A stretch of 64,000 bases of DNA from JBGANR01 sp044222225 (GCA_044222225.1 JBGANR010000017.1:1-64000), one strand, 5' to 3'; positions 39,230 to 47,320 are shown, counted from the stretch's first letter. Translations and numbers: made by a program. Notes: generated by a model not told the origin, from the sequence alone.

Positions 39230-41431
39230 ATGGACAATCCGATCGTCCTCGCCGTCCTTGCGCTCGTCGCCGTCGTGATTGTCGGTGGCGCCGTCTGGTT
39301 CGGTATCAAGCTGGCCCGCTCGGGAAAGAAGAAACAGCAGGCCGACGCCGCGATGCCGTTCCCGTCGAAGGCTCCGGACTCGTGGGCGGGTTCGCACGAT
39401 CCCGAGGCGAAACTGCATCGCCGGATCCGGGACGCGATGCGCTCCTTCGACGCCACACTGTCGTCGGCCGGCATCACCCAGCTCGACGCGCAGGTGCAGC
39501 TGACGCTAGCGGCCCAGGAGCTCGACGATCGGCTCGTCGCGATCTCGGCGCTCCCGGCCGGAAACAAGGAGCGTCCGCTCGCCGACGCCGAGCGGTCGGT
39601 GACGGCGCTCGAAGCGGCGGTGTCGGAGGTGGTCATGGCCGGTGGCGTCGACGTCGGGCCGCAGATCGAGGCGGCGGCCGCGCAGATCCGCGGGTCGATC
39701 GGTCCGTCTCCGGCGGCCGGGCCACCGTACGGCGCGACGGACGGCCACGATCCGTGGGACGGTCGGCCGGCGCAGGGACAGTGGTCGGGCGACGAGTCGT
39801 ACCGCGGTGCGGAGCCCGGCCTGCCGGATGCCCGACGGTTCGGGGCCTCGACGCCGGACGCGCGGCAGTTCGCCGACCCCCCGCCCGAGCGGCAGTTCGG
39901 CGGCCCCCCACCCGAGCGGCAGTTCGGCGGCCCGTCACCCGAGCGGCAGTTCGGCGGCCCGTCACCGGATCACCGGTCGGGCGGCTCTCCGTCGGAGCGA
40001 TACTTCGGCGGCCCGTCGGAGGAGCAGCGGTTCGGTGGTCCACCGGAGGACCGGCGCTTCGCGGGTCAGCCGCCTTCGGAGCGGGAGTTCGGCGGTCCGC
40101 CCCAGGGCGGGCGGTTCGGTGGCCTGCCGCAGGGTCGGCAGGGCGATGGTCCGCAGGGGAGCGAGCCGCTGGATCGGCGCGGCGGGGGCCAGTACCCGGG
40201 TGCCCAGCCGCCTCGTAGGCCGGCGTTCGGTCCACCGAGTGGTCCGCCTCCCGGTGGTCCCGGCGGCCACGCACCGGGTGGTATGCCGGACGGCCGCGGG
40301 CCCGGTCGCCCGTACGGCGGGCCGATGTCCGGTGACCGCGCACCCGGGGGTTCTGCGGGTGGTCCGATGCCCGCGGGTCCGGCGGGCGCCGATCGGCCGA
40401 TCGGTGGCGCTCGGCCGTACCCGCCGGCGGGCACGGATGCCCCGGACGCGGGTCGGCGACCGGGCGGCTGGCCGTCGCCGCAGGTCGGAGTAGGAAACGG
40501 GCCGGGGCAGAGTGGTCGTCCGGCGGCGCCGCCGTCGAGCGAGGCGACGCGTGGCTTCGTCTCGGCGCCGCATCCGACGCCGGTGGGTGGGCGACCTCGC
40601 TCCGAGGCCGCGCCGTCGGGGCCGGTCAACCCGACGCCGTCGGAAGGGGCGACGGAGCACTTCGCGGCGCGGCAGCGTCCGGCGGCGTCCGCCCGTCCGG
40701 CCGGCCCTCAGCAGCCGGCCGCCGCGCGGCAGCCCGCTCCTCAGCAGCCGGCGACGCCGTGGTCCGCTCCGCAGCCGCCCGCAGCGCCGGTGCCGCCGAG
40801 TGGAGCGAGCACCGTGCTTCGTCCGGTCGCTCCGGCTGGGCCCGGACGTGACGCCGGCCTTCCGAACGACGAGGGGCCGTCCGTAGCGGCCTGGTCGCCT
40901 GATCGCGGTGGCGACGAGGGCCCGTCCACGGCCGCGTGGTCGCCTGATCGGCGGAGTGACGATGGTCCGTCGACCGCAGCGTGGTCACCTGATCGGCGGG
41001 GCGACGACGGTCCGTCGACCGCAGCGTGGTCGCCTGATCGGCGGGGCGACGACGGTCCGTCGACGGCGGCATGGGCGCCGGGTAGGGGAACCGGTCCGGC
41101 ACCTGCGTCCAGGCGTCCGGTTCGGGACGACGGTCCGTCGACCGCGGCCTGGACGCCCGATCGCGGGGGTGACGAGGGTCCGTCGACGGCGGCCTGGTCA
41201 CCCGACGGAGATGGTCCGCCGCGGCCGCCCTCCGACGTGCGCGGACCCGGTTTCGCACCGCCGCTCCGGCCGACGGCACCCGGGCAGGCGCCCCCGCCGC
41301 CTCAGCCGCTGCGGCCCCGCGACCAGGCGCCGCCCCCGCTGCCACCCCGCGACCAAGCGCCGCCCCCGGGGCCTCGACCCGACCAGCCGCCCGCGCCGCT
41401 CCGCCCCGACCCGGCGCCGCCCTTGGACTGA
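39230..41431 (+). CDS. Membrane-anchored, repeat-rich disordered protein
   Basis: A 733-residue protein. One N-terminal membrane helix (PIVLAVLALVAVVIVGGAVWFGIKLA), a short helical region to about residue 165 (LHRRIRDAMRSFDATLSSAGITQL, AQVQLTLAAQELDDRLVAIS), then about 570 residues of disorder. Two repeat arrays are visible. About nine units related to PERQFGGP lie at residues 212-303. Seven units of D(E/D)GPSTAAWSPDR lie at about 545-661, five of them in an exact 15-residue period. Pro is extremely abundant. It starts 6 bases after the zinc-ribbon gene and likely takes the YdjH position in the module. The repeats are drifting copies of 30-45 bp DNA units. Confidence 0.8.
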   Translation: MDNPIVLAVLALVAVVIVGGAVWFGIKLARSGKKKQQADAAMPFPSKAPDSWAGSHDPEAKLHRRIRDAMRSFDATLSSAGITQLDAQVQLTLAAQELDDRLVAISALPAGNKERPLADAERSVTALEAAVSEVVMAGGVDVGPQIEAAAAQIRGSIGPSPAAGPPYGATDGHDPWDGRPAQGQWSGDESYRGAEPGLPDARRFGASTPDARQFADPPPERQFGGPPPERQFGGPSPERQFGGPSPDHRSGGSPSERYFGGPSEEQRFGGPPEDRRFAGQPPSEREFGGPPQGGRFGGLPQGRQGDGPQGSEPLDRRGGGQYPGAQPPRRPAFGPPSGPPPGGPGGHAPGGMPDGRGPGRPYGGPMSGDRAPGGSAGGPMPAGPAGADRPIGGARPYPPAGTDAPDAGRRPGGWPSPQVGVGNGPGQSGRPAAPPSSEATRGFVSAPHPTPVGGRPRSEAAPSGPVNPTPSEGATEHFAARQRPAASARPAGPQQPAAARQPAPQQPATPWSAPQPPAAPVPPSGASTVLRPVAPAGPGRDAGLPNDEGPSVAAWSPDRGGDEGPSTAAWSPDRRSDDGPSTAAWSPDRRGDDGPSTAAWSPDRRGDDGPSTAAWAPGRGTGPAPASRRPVRDDGPSTAAWTPDRGGDEGPSTAAWSPDGDGPPRPPSDVRGPGFAPPLRPTAPGQAPPPPQPLRPRDQAPPPLPPRDQAPPPGPRPDQPPAPLRPDPAPPLD
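39870..40140 (+). repeat. In-gene repeat array encoding PERQFGGP-type units
   Basis: The unit around GAGCGGCAGTTCGGCGGCCC occurs nearly unchanged three times in a row near 39888-39960 and in more diverged form up to about 40140. Reading frame is kept throughout, consistent with coding expansion by slippage or unequal recombination. Confidence 0.8.
40864..41214 (+). repeat. In-gene 45-bp repeat array encoding GPSTAAWSPDR units
   Basis: Five near-identical 45-base units followed by two more after an interruption, each coding an acidic pair, GPS(T/V)AAW and a Pro-Asp-Arg. The conserved Ser-Thr after acidic residues and the invariant Trp indicate selection on the peptide rather than drift alone. 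Confidence 0.8.
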
Positions 41432-41469
41432 TCGCCGATCCGTCAGGCGCTCCATGCCGCCGCCGGACC

Positions 41470-41513
41470 CGACCGACGGCGCCCGGCGGACTCGACCGAC
41501 GGCGCCCGGCGGA
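41470..41513. repeat. Two 21-bp direct repeats after the repeat-rich gene
   Basis: A 21-base sequence beginning CGACCGACGGCGCCCGGCGG is present at 41470-41490 and 41493-41513. Each copy contains GGCGCC and can pair with nearby CCGG-rich runs. It lies between convergent genes and may serve in termination. Confidence 0.55.
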
Positions 41514-41583
41514 TCCGGCCACCAGCCGGACCCGACCGCCGGCCGGCGCGCCTGACGGTCCGACCGTCCGGCCCACCGGTCCG

Positions 41584-42759
41584 TCAGCGCGCCGTGACCC
41601 TCCGCAGTGCCTCCGGAGTCAGATCGGCGAGCGTCGGGTAGCCGTCGACGGCCATGATCAGGTCGGCCTCGGCCAGCAGCGTGCGCAGAAGGTGCACCAG
41701 CCCGTCGACGCCGCCGAGGGCCTGGGCGAAGGCGTACGGCCGCCCGATGCCGACGGCGGTGGCACCGAGCGCCAGCGCCTTGACGACGTCGGCGCCGCTG
41801 CGGACACCGGAGTCGAACAGCACCGGCCGCCCGCCGGCCGCGTCCACCACACCGGGCAGGCAGTCGAGCGCGGGCAGTCCGCCGTTCGCCTGACGTCCGC
41901 CGTGGTTGGAGCAGTAGACGCCGTCGATGCCGTAGTCCGCGGTGCGTCGCACGTCGTCGGGATGGCAGAGGCCCTTGAGGAAGATCGGCAGATCGGTGGC
42001 CTCGCGGAGCCATACGAGATCGTCCCAGGTCACGCTGCGTCCGAAGACGTTCGCCCAGTGCAGGATCGACATCTTGGGATCGGCCTTCGGGTCGGCGCCG
42101 ACGATCTCGGCGAACCGCGGGTCGCTGAAGTAGTTGGCCAGGCAGTGCCCGCGCAGCTGCGGGAAGTTCGACGTCGCCAGGTCGCGCGGCCGCCAGCCGG
42201 TGACCCAGGTGTCGAGCGTGACGACGAGCCCGCGGAACCCGGCCGCCTCGGCCCGTGCGATGAGGGAGAGCGCGAGGTCGCGGTCGGTCGGCGTGTACAG
42301 CTGGAACAGCCCGAGCGTCGCGCCGAACTCGGCCGCGACATCCTCCATCGGGTCCACCGACAGCGTCGACGCCACCATCGGGACGCCGGTGCGCGCCGCG
42401 GCCTTGGCGGTGCCGATGTCGCCGTGGCCGTCCGGAGAACACAGCCCGATGACGCCGACGGGCGCCATGAACAGGGGAACGTCCCAGGTCATCCCGCAGA
42501 TGTCGACGGTCAGGTCGCGCTCGGTGGCGCCGACCAGCATTCGCGGTACGAGCCCCCACTCGTCGAACGCGCTGACGTTCGCGCGCTGGGTCCGCTCGTC
42601 GCCCGCCCCGCCGGCGACGTACGACCACACCGACGGGCTCATCGCCGCCTGGGCACGTCGTTCGAGCTCGGGGTGGTCGACGGGCCACGTCGGCACGACG
42701 CCGCCGAGCCCCGCGAAGTAGATCTCGTTCTGGTAGTTGCCGTACGGCGTCGTTGCCAT
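41584..42759 (-). CDS. FMN-dependent alpha-hydroxy-acid oxidising enzyme (lactate 2-monooxygenase-like)
   Basis: A 391-residue FMN barrel. The N-terminus YGNYQNEIYFAGLGGVVPTWPVD is characteristic of mycobacterial lactate 2-monooxygenase. SVWSYVAGGAGDERT, MAPVGVIGL, QLYTPTDRDLALSLI, the catalytic His/Arg pair in YCSNHGGRQANGGLPALD and FDSGVRSGADVVKALALGATAVGIGRPYA are all conserved. It oxidises L-lactate or a related 2-hydroxy acid, in the monooxygenase case to acetate and CO2. Start at ATG 42759, with the family-typical N-terminus. It is divergent from the CsoR gene and shares its control region. Confidence 0.88.
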   Translation of the reverse strand: MATTPYGNYQNEIYFAGLGGVVPTWPVDHPELERRAQAAMSPSVWSYVAGGAGDERTQRANVSAFDEWGLVPRMLVGATERDLTVDICGMTWDVPLFMAPVGVIGLCSPDGHGDIGTAKAAARTGVPMVASTLSVDPMEDVAAEFGATLGLFQLYTPTDRDLALSLIARAEAAGFRGLVVTLDTWVTGWRPRDLATSNFPQLRGHCLANYFSDPRFAEIVGADPKADPKMSILHWANVFGRSVTWDDLVWLREATDLPIFLKGLCHPDDVRRTADYGIDGVYCSNHGGRQANGGLPALDCLPGVVDAAGGRPVLFDSGVRSGADVVKALALGATAVGIGRPYAFAQALGGVDGLVHLLRTLLAEADLIMAVDGYPTLADLTPEALRRVTAR

Positions 42760-42819
42760 GAACCACACCGTAGTTGTTGCGGGCAAGGCCGCCGTCGTTC
42801 CGGGAATGCCGCGCGGCGC

Positions 42820-42846
42820 TACCATCGCTATACCCCCTGTGGGTAT
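42820..42846 (+). promoter_or_regulatory. CsoR/RicR operator and promoter
   Basis: ATACCCCCTGTGGGTAT (42830-42846) is a 6-5-6 palindrome of the TACCC-N5-GGGTA type bound by copper-sensing CsoR/RicR repressors. A TACCAT -10-like hexamer at 42820-42825 places the start of transcription inside the operator, so the gene just downstream is probably autoregulated. Confidence 0.8.
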
Positions 42847-42862
42847 CGAATGGGAGGGAACG

Positions 42863-43168
42863 ATGACGGATCACGTCGAGGACGGCGCGCACGGCTACTC
42901 GCACAACCGGGAGGGGCACCTCAAGCGGTTGCGGCGCATCGAGGGTCAGGTGCGCGGCATCGCGCGGATGGTCGACGAGGACAAATACTGCATCGACATC
43001 CTCACCCAGGTCTCGGCGGCGACGCGGGCGCTGCAGTCGCTGTCGCTCGCCCTGCTCGACGAGCACCTTCAGCACTGCGTCGCCGGGGCGATCGCGTCCG
43101 GTGGGCAGGACGCGCAGGAGAAGATCGACGAGGCGAGTGCGGCGATCGCGCGGCTCGTCAGGTCGTGA
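42863..43168 (+). CDS. csoR: CsoR-family copper-sensing repressor
   Basis: A 101-residue all-helical DUF156 repressor. The metal-binding Cys-His-Cys set is visible in DKYCIDILTQ, LLDEHLQHCVAGA, and the conserved basic face in GHLKRLRRIEGQVRGIARM. Cu(I) binding releases DNA (family knowledge). A matching operator lies 17 bases upstream, and RBS GGGAGG precedes the ATG. No copper ATPase or chaperone gene is adjacent, so targets lie elsewhere or include the divergent lactate monooxygenase gene. Confidence 0.9.
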   Translation: MTDHVEDGAHGYSHNREGHLKRLRRIEGQVRGIARMVDEDKYCIDILTQVSAATRALQSLSLALLDEHLQHCVAGAIASGGQDAQEKIDEASAAIARLVRS

Positions 43169-43203
43169 TCGATGCGACCGACGGTCGGTGCCAGGCTGGT
43201 GTG

Positions 43204-43791
43204 ATGAGCATCCTCGTCCGGCCGGCGGACGTGTTCGACGACGTCCGGACGCTCGTCGGTCCGAAGCGCCCGGAATCGAACGTCTGCTTCTGTCTGAGCT
43301 ACCGCCTCGACTCGAAGGAGAACAACGCGCTGCGAGGTCCGGCGCGGGCTGAACGGGTCGCGGCCCTGTGCCGCGAGGATCCGCCTCCGGGCGTCCTCGC
43401 CTACGAGGGCGACATCCCCGTCGGGTGGGCGGGCATACATCCGCGGGTCGACACGAGTTTCGCCCGGAACCGCAGGATTCCGCACGTCGACGACCTGTCG
43501 GTGTGGTCGTTGTGGTGCATCCGGGTGCGGCCGGGTCACCGCAAGCGCGGCATCGCGCACCGGCTGGTCGCCGGGGCCGTCGATTTCGCGCGGGCGAACG
43601 GGGCGCCGGCCGTCGAGGGCTACCCCGTCGACAATGACGGCGCGCGTGTTGATCTGACGATGGCCTACGCGGGTACGAAGGCTCTCTTCGAGGCCGCCGG
43701 GTTCGAGAAGGCGTCGGACACGTCGTCGGTGCTCGCGGGCTTCCCGCGGGTACTCATGCGGCTCGATCTGCGTGCGCCCGGCAACCACTGA
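43204..43791 (+). CDS. GNAT-family N-acetyltransferase
   Basis: A 195-residue acetyltransferase-fold protein: LAYEGDIPVGWAGIHPRVD is the central strand pair, SVWSLWCIRVRPGHRKRGIAHRLVAGAVDFARANG carries the acetyl-CoA R/Q-x-x-G-x-G/A loop (RPGHRKRGIA), and YAGTKALFEAAGFEKA ends the fold. The N-terminal VGPKRPESNVCFCLSYRL with two Cys is a feature of a small actinobacterial subgroup. Start at the ATG; a GTG directly before it is possible. Substrate unknown. Confidence 0.82.
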   Translation: MSILVRPADVFDDVRTLVGPKRPESNVCFCLSYRLDSKENNALRGPARAERVAALCREDPPPGVLAYEGDIPVGWAGIHPRVDTSFARNRRIPHVDDLSVWSLWCIRVRPGHRKRGIAHRLVAGAVDFARANGAPAVEGYPVDNDGARVDLTMAYAGTKALFEAAGFEKASDTSSVLAGFPRVLMRLDLRAPGNH

Positions 43792-43840
43792 CCGAGACGG
43801 CAGGTACCCGTTACCGACGGAACCTCGTATCGTTGTCGGG

Positions 43841-44290
43841 GTGAGCCTCATCCGTAAGACCGTCGTCGTCGACGCGCCCGCCGCCGTCGCGTTCGCCTAC
43901 ATGGACGACCATCGCAACGTGCCGACCTGGATGTACGGCATCAGCGCCTTCACCCCGATCACCGAGCAGACGAGCGGCGTCGGTGCGACCTTCGAGTCGA
44001 AGATGGCCGTCGGCCCCAAGACCTTCCGCAGCGTCATGAAAGTGACGGAGTGGGAGCGGGACAGGGTGCTGACGATGGACTCGATCGAGGGCACGAAATG
44101 CACGACGTCCAGCCGTTTCGTCGCGGGCGACGACGGCTCGACGACGCTCGAGCTCGACTTCTTCTACGACCTCGGCGGCGGCCTGGCGGGCCGGGCGCTC
44201 AACAAGATCGTCGAACCCTTCGTCGGGATCGCCGTCGGCTTCACGGAATCGGCGCTGCGCAAGGAGATCGCCGCCGCTCACCGGGCCTGA
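43841..44290 (+). CDS. SRPBCC-family (polyketide cyclase/START-like) protein
   Basis: A 149-residue single-domain protein: SLIRKTVVVDAPAAVAFAYMDDHRNVPTWMYGISAFTPI, FRSVMKVTEWERDRVLTMDSIEG, TTLELDFFYDLGGGLAGRALNKIVEPFVGIAVGFTESALRKEI, ending in the long C-terminal helix of the fold. Such proteins hold a hydrophobic ligand in a central cavity. The GTG start is 7 bases after a TATCGT -10-like hexamer (43828-43833), which suggests a leaderless mRNA. Confidence 0.85.
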   Translation: MSLIRKTVVVDAPAAVAFAYMDDHRNVPTWMYGISAFTPITEQTSGVGATFESKMAVGPKTFRSVMKVTEWERDRVLTMDSIEGTKCTTSSRFVAGDDGSTTLELDFFYDLGGGLAGRALNKIVEPFVGIAVGFTESALRKEIAAAHRA

Positions 44291-44313
44291 GCGAGCACCC
44301 GCGCCGAGAAGGG

Positions 44314-44335
44314 TAGCCTTACTCGGGCGAGAGGA
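44314..44335 (+). promoter_or_regulatory. Possible promoter and degenerate iron box
   Basis: A TAGCCT -10-like hexamer at 44314-44319 sits in AAGGGTAGCCTTACTC, which weakly resembles the core of an IdeR/DtxR iron box (AGGTTAGCCTAACC-like). Given the siderophore-interacting protein gene 24 bases on, iron control is plausible but the match is poor. Confidence 0.35.
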
Positions 44336-44342
44336 GGCCCCC

Positions 44343-45146
44343 TTGGCCAAGCGCGTCCCGATCCGTATCGATGTGATCGACACCGAACAGATCTCTGCCC
44401 ATCTGGTCCGGCTGACGTTCGGTGGTGACGGCCTCGCGGCGTTCACGCCCAACGGCTTCACCGACGCGTACGTCAAGCTCGTCTTCGAACCGCCGGGCGT
44501 GGTCTACCCCGAGCCGCTCGATCTCGACGCCGTGCGCGAGACGTTCCCCGCCGACCAGTGGCCGCGGCTGCGGACGTACACTGTGCGCTCCTTCGACGCC
44601 GGCCGGCTCGTCATCGACTTCGTGGTGCACGGCGACTCCGGGATCGCCGGGCCGTGGGCGGCGTCGGCGCAGGTCGGCGACGTCCGGTACCTGCTGGGCC
44701 CGGGCGGCGACTACGCCCCGGACGCCGCCGCCGACTGGCACCTGCTCGTCGGCGACGAATCGGCGCTGCCGGCGATCGCGGCCGCGCTCGACGCCCTGCC
44801 CGCCGACGCCCGCGCGCACGTCTTCGTCGAGGTGGAGGGCCCGGACGACGAGATCGACCTGGCGCGTCCGGCCACCTGGCTGCATCGGCACGGCGGTCCC
44901 GTCGGCGAAGACCTCGTGTCCGCCGTGACGGGGCTCGACGAGGACTTCGCGGGCGTGCACGCGTTCGTGCACGGCGAGGCGGGATTCGTCCGCGACCTGC
45001 GGCGGCACCTCCGGCGCGAGCGCATGGTGCCGCTGGAGCGGCTGTCCGTCTCGGGTTACTGGCGGCTGGGCAAGGACGACGAGGCGTGGCGGGCCGTCAA
45101 GCGGCAGTGGAACGAGGCGATCGCGGCCGAGGAGTCGACGCAGTAG
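44343..45146 (+). CDS. Siderophore-interacting protein (FAD-dependent ferric-siderophore reductase)
   Basis: A 267-residue ViuB/SIP-family reductase. The FAD domain has LVRLTFGGDGLAAF and WPRLRTYTVRSFDAGRLVIDFVVHGDSGIAGPWAASAQVGD (RTYT FAD motif, phosphate-binding GIAGPWA). The NAD(P) domain has LLVGDESALPAIAAALDALP and the C-terminal FVHGEAGFVRDLRRHL...VSGYWRLGKDDEAW. It releases iron from imported siderophores. The TTG start is chosen because GAGAGGAGG lies just upstream and the domain begins at once. Confidence 0.88.
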   Translation: MAKRVPIRIDVIDTEQISAHLVRLTFGGDGLAAFTPNGFTDAYVKLVFEPPGVVYPEPLDLDAVRETFPADQWPRLRTYTVRSFDAGRLVIDFVVHGDSGIAGPWAASAQVGDVRYLLGPGGDYAPDAAADWHLLVGDESALPAIAAALDALPADARAHVFVEVEGPDDEIDLARPATWLHRHGGPVGEDLVSAVTGLDEDFAGVHAFVHGEAGFVRDLRRHLRRERMVPLERLSVSGYWRLGKDDEAWRAVKRQWNEAIAAEESTQ

Positions 45147-45155
45147 GCGATGTGA

Positions 45156-45257
45156 CGTGGATACGCGTGGGCGGACCGCTGGCATCGGGCTTGGCGGGAG
45201 CGCCCTGCGAGGAACGAGCCGGCGCGGGGGACTGCGGTCCGCCCACGCGCATCCACG
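45156..45257. repeat. Family A palindromic element, copy A2 (102 bp)
   Basis: 24-bp arms at 45156-45179 and 45234-45257, with one mismatch, enclose a 54-base centre. The centre contains GGCATCGGGCTTGGCGGGAG and GGAACGAGCCGGCGCGGGGG, nearly identical to parts of the A1 centre but lacking A1's roughly 40 middle bases. Arm sequence differs from A1 and A3. It lies 10 bases after the SIP stop. Confidence 0.9.
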
Positions 45258-45365
45258 GCACATCGGCCCACGCCGAATGAATCCGGGTTCGACTTCATGC
45301 ACCCTTCGCCCCGGAACTGTCGGTGGCCGGTGTTAGCCTGACCACACCCAATCTCCGGAGGTGGC

Positions 45366-45710
45366 ATGGAACCCCCGTCGATCCGCCAGGTCTACGGCGT
45401 CTTCGAGCAACGGATCACGCCGGTCGTCGAGACCGTCGTGCATTCGGAGCAGTTCGGCGACGCGACGGCCGTCGTCGGCAAGCTGCGCAAGTTCATCGGC
45501 AAGAGCATCGAGAACACGACGACCGACCTGCTGCATCTGGCCAATCTGCCGGCGGGGTCGGACATCAAGCGGCTGCGCAGGCAGATCGGTGCGCTCGACT
45601 ACGAGGTGCGCAAGCTGCGCCTCGAGCTCGCGGCCCGGGAGGCCGCGCGGGACGTCGAGAAGCCCGCCGAGCCGAAGCCCGGGAAGGGGAGCGCTCATGA
45701 CGGCGCCTGA
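45366..45710 (+). CDS. Short helical protein, candidate PHA synthase partner (PhaE/phasin-like)
   Basis: A 114-residue predicted helical protein: IRQVYGVFEQRITPVVETVVHSEQFGDATAVVGKLRKFIGKSIENTTTDLLHLANLPAGSDIKRLRRQIGALDYEVRKLRLEL. The LPAGSDIKRLRRQI segment followed by a coiled-coil-like heptad pattern (IGALDYEVRKLRLELAARE) resembles the C-terminal part of PhaE, the non-catalytic subunit of class III PHA synthases, and some phasins. The tail is Lys/Pro-rich. GGAGG is 4 bases upstream. It overlaps the PhaC-like gene by 14 bases, which supports a stoichiometric partner. Confidence 0.65.
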   Translation: MEPPSIRQVYGVFEQRITPVVETVVHSEQFGDATAVVGKLRKFIGKSIENTTTDLLHLANLPAGSDIKRLRRQIGALDYEVRKLRLELAAREAARDVEKPAEPKPGKGSAHDGA

Positions 45711-46773
45711 GAAGACGGGCGGCGGCATCCTCGGCCGCATCCGGCAGGAGGTGGAGCGCAACTCGATGCGCGCCCGCAACGGCATCAAGATGGCGACGGG
45801 CACGGGCGCGCCGAAGCTGGGTGTGACGCCGAAGGACGTCGTCTGGCGCAACGGCCGGGCGACGCTCTCCCGCTACCGCAACGACGACGTCACGGTCCGG
45901 CCGCCGCTGCTCATCGTGTTCAGCCTGGTCAGCAAGGCGTACATCCTCGATCTGACGCCGGGCAACAGCTTCGTCGAGCACCTGATCGCGGCGGGTTTCG
46001 ACGTCTACCTGCTGGACTGGGGCGAGGCCGACGTCCGCGACGCGCACAACCGGCTCGAGTACTACTGCGACGATGCGATCCCCGCGGCGGTTCGCGAGGT
46101 GTGCAAGCGCTCGAACACCGATGAGGTCAGCCTCCTCGGCTATTGCTTCGGCGGCGTCCTGACGCTGCTGTACGGCGCCCATCACCCGGAGGCGCCGCTG
46201 CGCAGCTTCTCGGTCGTGGCGTGTCCCGTCGATTTCTCGAAGATGCCGCAGGCGAGCAACACGGACATGGACGTCGATTCCATCCTCGACGACGACGGCA
46301 ACGTCCCGCCGAGCGTCATGCGCGCCAGCTTCAGCCAGTTGCGGCCGACGGCCGAGATCACCGGCTACGTCGACCTCTGGGACAAGCTGTGGAGCGATCA
46401 GTACGTCGCCGCGCACCAGGCGATGGCGGGCTGGGGCAACGATCATGTCGCCTTCCCCGGCGCGGTCGCCAAGCAGACCGCCGAGATGCTCGTACGAGAC
46501 AACGGGTTCGTCACCGGCGACCTGTCGCTCGGCGGCGACGTCATCAGCCTGAAGAACATCCACTGGCCGTTCCTGTCGGTGCTCGGCGAGAAGGATCACA
46601 TCGTCCCGCCGGAGGCGGCGGGCCCGGTGATGGACCTCGTCGGCTCCGAGGACAAGACCGAGCTGCGACTCAAGGGCGGTCACATCGGGATCGCGGTCGG
46701 ACGCACCGCGGCCAAGACCACCATTCCCACGATCATCGATTTCCTCAAGAGACGAAGCGAGGTGGTTTCGTGA
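45697..46773 (+). CDS. phaC: PhaC-like poly(3-hydroxyalkanoate) synthase (class III size)
   Basis: A 358-residue alpha/beta-hydrolase. Nucleophile motif is GYCFGG, with the catalytic Cys typical of PHA synthases. The Asp is in LSVLGEKDHIVPP and the His in LKGGHIGIAVG. PPLLIVFSLVSKAYILDLTPGNSFVEHLIAAGFDVYLLDWGEAD is the family signature. Length equals that of PhaC of class III enzymes (about 350), which need a PhaE-type partner; the overlapping small upstream gene is a candidate. It polymerises 3-hydroxyacyl-CoA on carbonosome granules. Followed with a GTGA overlap by a GNAT gene. Confidence 0.85.
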   Translation: MTAPEKTGGGILGRIRQEVERNSMRARNGIKMATGTGAPKLGVTPKDVVWRNGRATLSRYRNDDVTVRPPLLIVFSLVSKAYILDLTPGNSFVEHLIAAGFDVYLLDWGEADVRDAHNRLEYYCDDAIPAAVREVCKRSNTDEVSLLGYCFGGVLTLLYGAHHPEAPLRSFSVVACPVDFSKMPQASNTDMDVDSILDDDGNVPPSVMRASFSQLRPTAEITGYVDLWDKLWSDQYVAAHQAMAGWGNDHVAFPGAVAKQTAEMLVRDNGFVTGDLSLGGDVISLKNIHWPFLSVLGEKDHIVPPEAAGPVMDLVGSEDKTELRLKGGHIGIAVGRTAAKTTIPTIIDFLKRRSEVVS

Positions 46774-47303
46774 CCACGGTGCGATCCCTGCAGACGGGCG
46801 ACGAGGACGGGCTGACGGCGCTGTTCGCCGGCCTGTCGGAGAACGACACGACCGTCATGCGCGAGGACTTCGGGGACGTGAGCGGCGTCGCGCGGCTCAT
46901 CGCGACGCCCGAGCTGCGCTGGGTGGCGTTCAACGACGACGACGAGATCGTCGGCTACGCCACCGTCAACCGGCTGCCGGGACTCTCCAATCACGTCGGT
47001 GAGCTGCGGCTCGTCGTCGATTCGAGCCGGCGCGGCGGCGGCGTCGGCACCGGGCTGGCGCGGCGCGCGCTGACCGGTGCCGTCCAGGCGGGCATCCGCA
47101 AGGTCGTCATCGAGCTGCCCACCGAGTCCGAGCGGGCGATCGAGATGTTCTCGAACCTCGGTTTCGAGGGCGAGGCCCTGCTGCGCGACCACATCCGCGA
47201 CCGCTCGGGCGAGTACCGGGACGTCGTCGTGCTCGCCCACAACGTCGCCGAGACGTGGGCGAATCTCGAGACCGTCGGCATCGCCGACGAGCTGATGTCC
47301 TGA
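46770..47303 (+). CDS. GNAT-family N-acetyltransferase in the PHA operon
   Basis: A 177-residue GNAT protein: WVAFNDDDEIVGYATVNRLPG, GELRLVVDSSRRGGGVGTGLARRALTGAVQAGIRKVVIELP (R-x-G-G-x-G acetyl-CoA loop), AIEMFSNLGFEGEALLRDHIRDRSGEYRDVVVLAHNV. The end resembles small-molecule or protein acetyltransferases with an added C-terminal helix. The GTG start overlaps the PhaC-like stop. Such a gene occurs beside phaC in several actinobacteria; whether it modifies granule proteins is unknown. Confidence 0.82.
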   Translation: MTTVRSLQTGDEDGLTALFAGLSENDTTVMREDFGDVSGVARLIATPELRWVAFNDDDEIVGYATVNRLPGLSNHVGELRLVVDSSRRGGGVGTGLARRALTGAVQAGIRKVVIELPTESERAIEMFSNLGFEGEALLRDHIRDRSGEYRDVVVLAHNVAETWANLETVGIADELMS

Positions 47304-47320
47304 CGGCAAGGAGAAACATC

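Noticed and set aside
39888..39960. Regular repeats that might suggest a CRISPR array
   Set aside because: Units are contiguous, without unique spacers, in frame, and encode a peptide repeat of a real gene; no cas genes nearby.
45334..45339. Iron box before the PhaE-like gene (TTAGCCTGACC)
   Set aside because: Only half of the IdeR consensus is present and the sequence is better explained as a TAGCCT -10 hexamer.
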